Positions 20,640 through 25,964 of a stretch of 25,964 bases of DNA are shown one piece after another; positions within the stretch are counted from its first letter, which is position 1, and the number at the start of each line of letters is the position of its first letter. The notes under the pieces were generated by a model that saw only the letters and a program-made list of their open reading frames with translations, was not told the DNA's origin and did not search any database. Both the position numbers and the translations under genes were made by a program. The stretch spans positions 1 through 25,964 of the forward strand of contig DBDB01000078.1 of NCBI GenBank assembly GCA_002293345.1. Reading direction: 5' to 3'. The stretch is from Alistipes sp. UBA943 (lineage in GTDB: Bacteria; Bacteroidota; Bacteroidia; Bacteroidales; Rikenellaceae).

Positions 20640-21707
20640 ATGAACCTGTCTACAAACATCTCTGCAATTGACTTATTCTGTGGAATAGGTGGTCTCTCTC
20701 ACGGTTTGAAGAAATCGGGTATCCCTGTGCTTGCAGGAATAGACTCCGATGTAAGTTGCAGATTCGCATATGAGAGCAATAACGAAGCTGACTTTATCGG
20801 CGGCGACATAACTTCGATAACAGGAGAAGAACTTCTTAACAAATATTGGGATAAACCAGGCGTTAAAGTTTTAGTCGGATGCGCTCCCTGTCAGCCCTTT
20901 TCGACTCACGCAAATAAAATCAAGGATGAGGAAAAGGAGGGAGGAAAAAAGTGGAACTTGCTAAATGAGTTCGCCCGACTGATAGAAGAAACTGACCCGG
21001 AGATTGTCTCAATGGAGAACGTGCCCAATCTGGCGAATAAAAAGATATTTCAAGAGTTTGTGGATTTACTGAAAAGCAAGGGCTATCATGTAGCATTCAG
21101 TAAGGTTTATTGCCCCGATTACGGCATTCCTCAAAAGAGGAGACGGCTCGTCCTGTTGGCATCAAGATTCGGCGAGATAGCTTTGATAGAAAAAACTCAC
21201 GATAAGTCTAATTACAAAACCACACACGAAACCATCGGTGATCTGCCGAGACTTGATAATGGCCAAAGAAATCCCGACGATGCACTACATTATACGACAG
21301 CTCTGACCGATATCAACCTCAAACGGATCAAAGCATCGAAGCCGAACGGCACATGGATGGACTGGGATGAAGAATTGAGACTGCCGTGCCATAACAAAGA
21401 AACCGGTGGCACATATAAATCCGTATATGGTCGGATGTCTTGGAACGAACCTTCGCCCACGATAACGACCCAATTTTATAATTTCGGAACAGGACGATTT
21501 GGGCATCCGGAACAGGATCGAGCCTTATCTGTCAGAGAAGCAGCCTTGTTGCAAACTTTCCCCCAAGATTACAAATTCTATCAAAACGAAGGCGATATAT
21601 CCATGACGAAGTTGGGAACACAAATAGGTAATGCGGTTCCAGTGGATTTGGGATGTGTCATTGGAAAGAGCATACTGTCCCACCTACAAAAACATGAGAG
21701 ATTATGA
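20640..21707 (+). CDS. C5-cytosine DNA methyltransferase
   Basis: A 355-residue enzyme that methylates carbon 5 of cytosine using S-adenosylmethionine. Motif I is DLFCGIGGLSHG (11-22). Motif IV GCAPCQPFS has catalytic C84. Motif VI is ENV at 126-128 and motif VIII QKRRRL at 165-170. The variable target-recognition region is about 185-290, followed by motif IX (REAALLQTFP) and motif X (GTQIGNAVP). Length fits an M.HpaII/HaeIII-like enzyme. The recognition sequence cannot be read off. Its stop overlaps the ATPase start (ATGA), so the two are translated together. In a restriction setting the enzyme would mark self DNA. Confidence 0.93.
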   Translation: MNLSTNISAIDLFCGIGGLSHGLKKSGIPVLAGIDSDVSCRFAYESNNEADFIGGDITSITGEELLNKYWDKPGVKVLVGCAPCQPFSTHANKIKDEEKEGGKKWNLLNEFARLIEETDPEIVSMENVPNLANKKIFQEFVDLLKSKGYHVAFSKVYCPDYGIPQKRRRLVLLASRFGEIALIEKTHDKSNYKTTHETIGDLPRLDNGQRNPDDALHYTTALTDINLKRIKASKPNGTWMDWDEELRLPCHNKETGGTYKSVYGRMSWNEPSPTITTQFYNFGTGRFGHPEQDRALSVREAALLQTFPQDYKFYQNEGDISMTKLGTQIGNAVPVDLGCVIGKSILSHLQKHERL

Positions 21708-23377
21708 GTAGCGGCTTTACCTTCCATTTCTCCCTGAGCGTACTAAACCATTTGGGGCGCAACCTGTATAGGAGTTTTATTACCGTCTTGGGTGAAGCAA
21801 TTTCCAATTCATGGGATGCCGATGCCAATAATGTATGGATTTATATTGATAGGGAGAATAACACCTTAGTCGTAAAAGACGATGGAGTCGGGATGACTGC
21901 AGATGATTTTCAGAATAAGTTTCTGAAAATCGGTTATTCGAAACGAAAGGAAGGTAAAACAGCCTCATCGAAAAAACGCCCTTTCATAGGTCGAAAAGGT
22001 ATTGGCAAGCTTGCTTTGCTATCCTGTGCCGATACAATCACGGTTATAACAAAAACAGCGAACACCAACTTCGTGGGAGGAACCATAGATAATTCTGGCC
22101 TCGACAATGCTATAAACGAAGACTTAGAAGTTAATCAGTATGGTTTGGGCGATGTTGATCATGCCCTGTTTGGAACTCTGACGAATGGGATGACCCAAGG
22201 TACGGTTATTCATTTTCAAAATATTCATGAAGGAATAAGGAACAAAATCGATTATATTCGGAAGTTGATTGCCCTGTATTTCAGATTTTCGTTGATCGAT
22301 AATTCATTCTGCATTCATCTCGACGACAGGGCGATTACTATTGATGAGTTATCCGATTTAGCCAATGATACGCAGTTACTATGGTTAATTAATGAGATTA
22401 ACGATGATTACGTTACGCAAAAATTACTGGACAATTCTGCCCTGAAGCAGAATAAACAACTGGCAGAGGAACTGCCGATAAGCGGTTTTATTGCCTCGGT
22501 AGAGAAGCCCTCTCAACTTAAAATCCGAGATTCGGAAGAGAAAGTTAGCGTTGATTTGTATGTTAATGGTAGATTGAGAGAAAAAGATATACTCAAGCAC
22601 ATTCCAACGACAAGCGTCGTTGAAAGCTACTTGTACGGACAGATCCACTACAATGGACTGGACGACGAAGACGATAGATTCACAAGTAGTCGCGAGGGTA
22701 TTGTTTCCGACGATCCAAAATTCGTCGAGTTTCTTAATGAACTTAAAAAACTGCTCAGGTTAATAATAGAGCAGTGGGATGTATGGCGTATTGAGCTAAG
22801 ACAGGAGGGGGATTCCGAGAATAAACGAATTACTCGCAAAGAACGAAAGTCTAAAGAACTCTTCAATACGATTGTGGATGAATTCCTTCCACCTCAAGAT
22901 TCTTCCGAAAGGAGCAAGGTGGAGGGCTGGGTTAATGACTTACAATCCGATGCCGAATTTAATTTTGCCTCGTATGGAGAATGTTTCGTGTCTGAAAATC
23001 TTTTACGAAACGTCATTCGCCATAAGAATATCCCTTTAACAGCCAGCCCGACAGCCCAGAATGAAGTTCACAATGCACAAAATGGTTTTAGAGCGCGTGA
23101 GGGTAGAAATAAACAGGCTGCAAACATCACCTTCGATATAAGACAGAATCCGGATGATTTTTCTTACTTGGAAATGAAATCATTAGCATTTTTATCGGCG
23201 ACTATTATTGCCGACCAGCAGGAAAAACAGCGATTGGAACAGGATGCTGTTGAATATAAACCGGTAAGGGATGCTGTAGCGCACACAGCCCTGCTAACAA
23301 ATACGGCGAAGGGACGCCTTACAGCGACGTACGAGAATATCAAAGCAAAGGTCAAGGAGTTGTTGAAGACTCCTTAG
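21704..23377 (+). CDS. GHKL (MORC/HSP90-like) ATPase with C-terminal R-x4-H motif
   Basis: A 557-residue protein. The GHKL ATP site is complete: N-box EAISNSWDADA with E31, N35 and D38; G1 box VKDDGVGMT (57-65); G2 box GRKGIGKLAL (96-105). A transducer-like domain follows (about 190-360, with EKVSVDLYVNGRLREKDILK, then DRFTSSREGIV). MutL/MORC-type ATPases of this kind are known partners of DNA methylases in prokaryotic restriction systems. The C-terminal part (about 380-557) is helical and contains PVRDAVAHTALL, where R522 and H527 form the R-x4-H pattern of HEPN RNases. This is my own motif reading and is not proven. Its last 26 bases overlap the convergent DUF3644 gene. Confidence 0.82.
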   Translation: MSSGFTFHFSLSVLNHLGRNLYRSFITVLGEAISNSWDADANNVWIYIDRENNTLVVKDDGVGMTADDFQNKFLKIGYSKRKEGKTASSKKRPFIGRKGIGKLALLSCADTITVITKTANTNFVGGTIDNSGLDNAINEDLEVNQYGLGDVDHALFGTLTNGMTQGTVIHFQNIHEGIRNKIDYIRKLIALYFRFSLIDNSFCIHLDDRAITIDELSDLANDTQLLWLINEINDDYVTQKLLDNSALKQNKQLAEELPISGFIASVEKPSQLKIRDSEEKVSVDLYVNGRLREKDILKHIPTTSVVESYLYGQIHYNGLDDEDDRFTSSREGIVSDDPKFVEFLNELKKLLRLIIEQWDVWRIELRQEGDSENKRITRKERKSKELFNTIVDEFLPPQDSSERSKVEGWVNDLQSDAEFNFASYGECFVSENLLRNVIRHKNIPLTASPTAQNEVHNAQNGFRAREGRNKQAANITFDIRQNPDDFSYLEMKSLAFLSATIIADQQEKQRLEQDAVEYKPVRDAVAHTALLTNTAKGRLTATYENIKAKVKELLKTP

Positions 23378-24398
23378 AATAGAATTGATCTAAATGTTCG
23401 AAGCATTCCTCGGAATAACCATATTGTGGGGAAATTTTTGATCGGCTTTTAGGGTTTTTTCCAAGTGTCCCAGCGTACTTCGGATTAGTTTTCATTTCGG
23501 ACATTCGGCCGTTAAAGGCTTTGTCTGCAATGAAACCACTATATCGTTCTTTGCATTGATGTAATAGGTCGTGATATGTTAATTTATAATATGCGTAAAA
23601 TTCTTCTGTGGAAACAAACATAGGCTGAGCCCCTTTTTCTCCTGAAAACCTGAATTGTTTTACTGTTGAAATGGGTACGGCAGTGGTAACAGCGCCATGA
23701 GGAGCAATTTCTGCAATGAAATCACTGTTTTTGACATGCTTCGTGCGTTCCAAAGCCACATTAAAGCCAATAACGATAGATTCTTCTATACCTTCAGTTT
23801 TCAGTTCTCCTATAACAGAAATGAGACCGTTGACGAAATCTCTAACCTCTTGTGATTTAGAGGGGTTGGTGTAGTTGGTCTTGAAATAGTCTGTAGGGTT
23901 AAATGGCAACTTAAAGCCAACTGGCAAAATATGAACATTTTCTTGCAAGAATATGTCTTTGTTGAAATATTCCTTCACAAAGCGAGGAAAATCATAGGCA
24001 TTTTTTGCTATTAGGGCAAATAACACAGGTTCTGCGGATTCATTATAGAAGTGTATCGCATTGTCCCTATACTCTTCCACTTTCAATATGTTGTGGCTTG
24101 TCGCTTTGAAAAAATTGTTGGGGTCAATCCCATTAAGGTACTCCTTGCAGTAGCCAACAACTGACTTTAAAGGTAACGTTTCCTTTTTTTCAGTAGATTT
24201 ATTTTTTCTGTAGATTTGCTTGCTTTTAATATACTTACGCACAAAGGCCTTGAGTATCAACTCCCAAGCGTTTATCAAAAGAATTGATACTATCTCATAT
24301 CGATACCCGAAGTTAGGCTTATTATGCAATTCTATCGCTGCATAATAGGCAGAAATGGCATTATTGATTAGATTTTTTTGTATCAACTTATTTGCCAT
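23352..24398 (-). CDS. DUF3644 protein, possible HEPN-type RNase
   Basis: A 348-residue protein whose N-terminal 130 residues match DUF3644: INNAISAYYAAIELHNKPNF, RYEIVSILLINAWELILKAF, ending LKVEEYRDNAIHFYNE. R111 and H116 give an R-x4-H motif, as in HEPN RNases, and DUF3644 proteins are often seen in defence islands. The middle and C-terminal parts (VHILPVGFKLPFNPTDYF, FIAEIAPHGAVTTAVPI, ISPQYGYSEECFEHLDQF) are of unknown function; the last may bind nucleic acid. It starts 12 bp after the stop of the type IIG-like gene, so the two form an operon. AT-rich codon use suggests recent transfer. Confidence 0.82.
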   Translation of the reverse strand: MANKLIQKNLINNAISAYYAAIELHNKPNFGYRYEIVSILLINAWELILKAFVRKYIKSKQIYRKNKSTEKKETLPLKSVVGYCKEYLNGIDPNNFFKATSHNILKVEEYRDNAIHFYNESAEPVLFALIAKNAYDFPRFVKEYFNKDIFLQENVHILPVGFKLPFNPTDYFKTNYTNPSKSQEVRDFVNGLISVIGELKTEGIEESIVIGFNVALERTKHVKNSDFIAEIAPHGAVTTAVPISTVKQFRFSGEKGAQPMFVSTEEFYAYYKLTYHDLLHQCKERYSGFIADKAFNGRMSEMKTNPKYAGTLGKNPKSRSKISPQYGYSEECFEHLDQFYSKESSTTP

Positions 24399-24410
24399 GT
24401 CGTCAGCGGT

Positions 24411-25964
24411 TTATGTATTTTCAATAATCGCAATTTCTTCTTCTGTCAGACCATAGAGACCATACACCATCCGGTCTATTTCGGATTCGAGGGCGGAGGT
24501 GTTGGCGGCGGGATTTGCGGCTTTCGCACGATGAATAGCCTCGACTTTCTCGACAATCGACCCTCGAATGTTCTTCGAGGCAAAAGCGATTGGCAAGCTC
24601 TTCAAGTTTTCCAATAAAATGCGCGGGAAAATTTCTTTCGTTTTATATTTATGGCGATAAATATAATTGAAAAGAGATGAATTGAGTAGTGCCAGAAGAT
24701 ACTCCATCTCGTATTCAGCATTCTCACAAGCTATTGTGTAAACCGATTGTGGAATGACACAACCTAAATAATCATATGTCGCTGTAATGATATTCCCTAC
24801 TTGACGAACCACTATTTTAGACCCATATAATGGATCGTGCGGTTTGCGAATATCCATAACCTTGATGTACTTGGTTATTGCAGGCACGGTATACCTCGCA
24901 AAATCGCCGCCCGAGAAGAATGGTTTAGAATCATCGACCTCTGACGTCAAAATCACATTGGACTTTCTGCCGATTTCCTCTCCACGTCCCAAATAACATA
25001 TTTCTTCCAAGCGTTTCTTCCCCTCATCTATCTTGTGTAGCAGCTTCCCCTTCTTTTCGTCGACAAATAAAAAACAGTGATTCTCATTGGCATAGATAGA
25101 TGACTGCTCAATTACGATAGTAGTTAAGACGTTCTGTTTGAATGTTTCGGAATCTTCAGATTTGGAAAAGTTAACGGGAGCAATACTTTGACCTTTTCGG
25201 GCAACAAAAATGGTGCTTCCCACAGTAGCACTTTCAAACACTCTATTTAGAGTAAGAAGTGAGTGTAGCGTCGTTTGTTTCAGTAGTATTTTCCGTGTTT
25301 CTGTGAAGTTACTACGGTCATTCAATGTATCAGGAATAATGTAGGCAATTACACCGTCATTATTACTTATCGAAATAGCTGCCTCTATAAATAGCGCATA
25401 CAAATCGGTTTGCCCCTTTGCTGTCTTATATATGTTTTTGTATTCTTCAAGTTCGCTTTTATCAATATCTTTTATAGATACATACGGAGGATTGGCAATG
25501 ACAATATCAAACCCTCCCTTCTCAAAGACGTCTTTGAAGAACAGATGCCACAGGAAAAATGGGCGGCTGTCGTCGCTGATAACTTTCAGGCGTTGTGATT
25601 TATTATCCAACTCCGATTTGGCGACCTCCAACGAAGCGAGTGCTTTACTCTCTTTGTCGATGCGTTTCTGGTATTCTGCAATGCGGCCCTTTGGAATGCC
25701 GCCACCGTCAATGCCTGCTTGAAAGTTGGCTATGGTAGTGCGAGTTTGCTCCAACTGTTTGTTTAACAGCCTCTTCTTTTGGCGTAGCGATTTCTCAAGA
25801 TGAGACACGATTATTTCGTTGATCTCGCTTTTAATCTTGCTCTTTTCGGCGTGGTTGGTAGTGCTAAAATATCGGCTCTGCAACTCGATAATATCCTGCC
25901 GTTTGCGCGGCACAGAAAATAGATCGCTCACCGCCTCATCATCTTTATACAGTACACTCAAATC
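24411..25964 (-). CDS. Eco57I/type IIG-like restriction-modification enzyme, C-terminal part
   Basis: An open frame of 517 codons continues beyond the right edge, so the N-terminus, including the SAM-binding motif, is missing. The window edge reads through GAT-TTG without a natural start. Visible parts: a long charged coiled coil (SHLEKSLRQKKRLLNKQLEQ and on), then the catalytic motif IVIANPPYVSI around 25475-25500, which marks N6-adenine methyltransferases. QTDLYALFIEAAI and IAYIIPDTL follow. The last 250 residues are a target-recognition domain (IVVRQVGNIITATYDYLGC, YLLALLNSSLFNYIYRHKY, ILLENLKSLPI) ending ELYGLTEEE-like (YGLYGLTEEEIAIIENT). Family members are usually over 1000 residues and combine nuclease, methylase and specificity. 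Confidence 0.85.
   Translation of the reverse strand, partial: DLSVLYKDDEAVSDLFSVPRKRQDIIELQSRYFSTTNHAEKSKIKSEINEIIVSHLEKSLRQKKRLLNKQLEQTRTTIANFQAGIDGGGIPKGRIAEYQKRIDKESKALASLEVAKSELDNKSQRLKVISDDSRPFFLWHLFFKDVFEKGGFDIVIANPPYVSIKDIDKSELEEYKNIYKTAKGQTDLYALFIEAAISISNNDGVIAYIIPDTLNDRSNFTETRKILLKQTTLHSLLTLNRVFESATVGSTIFVARKGQSIAPVNFSKSEDSETFKQNVLTTIVIEQSSIYANENHCFLFVDEKKGKLLHKIDEGKKRLEEICYLGRGEEIGRKSNVILTSEVDDSKPFFSGGDFARYTVPAITKYIKVMDIRKPHDPLYGSKIVVRQVGNIITATYDYLGCVIPQSVYTIACENAEYEMEYLLALLNSSLFNYIYRHKYKTKEIFPRILLENLKSLPIAFASKNIRGSIVEKVEAIHRAKAANPAANTSALESEIDRMVYGLYGLTEEEIAIIENT

Larger units (their letters stand above)
12531..25964. mobile_element. Integrated genomic island with defence cargo (right end outside the window)
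   Basis: A tyrosine recombinase gene marks the left end. It is followed by repeat-rich non-coding DNA, excisionase-like HTH proteins, Fic, AbiE, YhcG and restriction-modification genes. Base composition falls clearly after about 20546, and the type IIG-like gene runs off the end. No matching left and right att sequences can be named because the right end is missing. No conjugation or replication genes appear within the window, so the element could be an integrative island or part of a larger conjugative element. Confidence 0.6.

Noticed and set aside
1..25964. CRISPR arrays, rRNA, complete tRNA genes and insertion sequences
   Set aside because: I saw no regularly spaced repeats, no rRNA or full tRNA cloverleaf and no transposase. 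The only repeats are the pairs reported above.

Overview
The window looks like a chromosomal segment of a gut-type Bacteroidales bacterium, followed by a mobile, defence-rich island. The lineage call is an inference. It rests on repeated TAnnTTTG promoter elements, cobalamin-locus surface lipoproteins, a TonB receptor without a long C-terminal anchor, a Bacteroidetes-style tyrosine recombinase and a FISUMP remnant. The fairly GC-rich core fits Alistipes/Rikenellaceae, but no rRNA or tRNA gene is present to prove it.

Core part (1-12513). Four tandem hairpins and a C-terminal remnant of a FISUMP surface protein precede a DyP-type peroxidase on the minus strand. Divergent from it is a cobalamin riboswitch with its own promoter. 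It leads a tightly packed operon of three exported proteins: a DUF4465 protein, a surface lipoprotein and a BtuG-like beta-propeller. A PepSY-like exported protein and a two-domain GNAT acetyltransferase follow. The GNAT gene ends exactly where a convergent BtuB-like TonB receptor gene ends. Together these can capture vitamin B12 at the cell surface and pass it through the outer membrane. A HelD/UvrD-type helicase, a PAS-LuxR regulator, a DUF1905 protein, a 36-residue mini-protein, two small membrane proteins and a T5orf172 (GIY-YIG-like) protein complete this part.

Island (12531 to beyond 25964). It starts with a tyrosine recombinase gene reading outward, then about 640 bp of non-coding DNA with direct repeats and hairpins. 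Next come a Fic protein with an operator-like promoter and a Gln in place of the catalytic His, an HTH/excisionase-like protein, a YjbR protein and an AbiEi antitoxin with a deleted AbiEii toxin. A YhcG-type PD-(D/E)XK nuclease, a small lipoprotein and a double-HTH protein form the next operon. Base composition then drops, and a restriction/defence block follows. It has a C5-cytosine methyltransferase coupled to a GHKL/MORC-like ATPase (+ strand), convergent with a DUF3644 protein and the C-terminal part of an Eco57I/type IIG-like methyltransferase (- strand).

Most interesting points: (1) both the GHKL ATPase and the DUF3644 protein carry an R-x4-H motif typical of HEPN RNases, suggesting a modification-linked RNase defence module; (2) the AbiE module lies between two 53-bp copies of the yjbR 5' end, and its toxin gene has lost its catalytic core between short homologies; (3) a palindrome related to the terminator at 16020 recurs in-frame inside yhcG; (4) several genes have a TAnnTTTG box only 4-8 nt from the start codon, suggesting leaderless transcripts.
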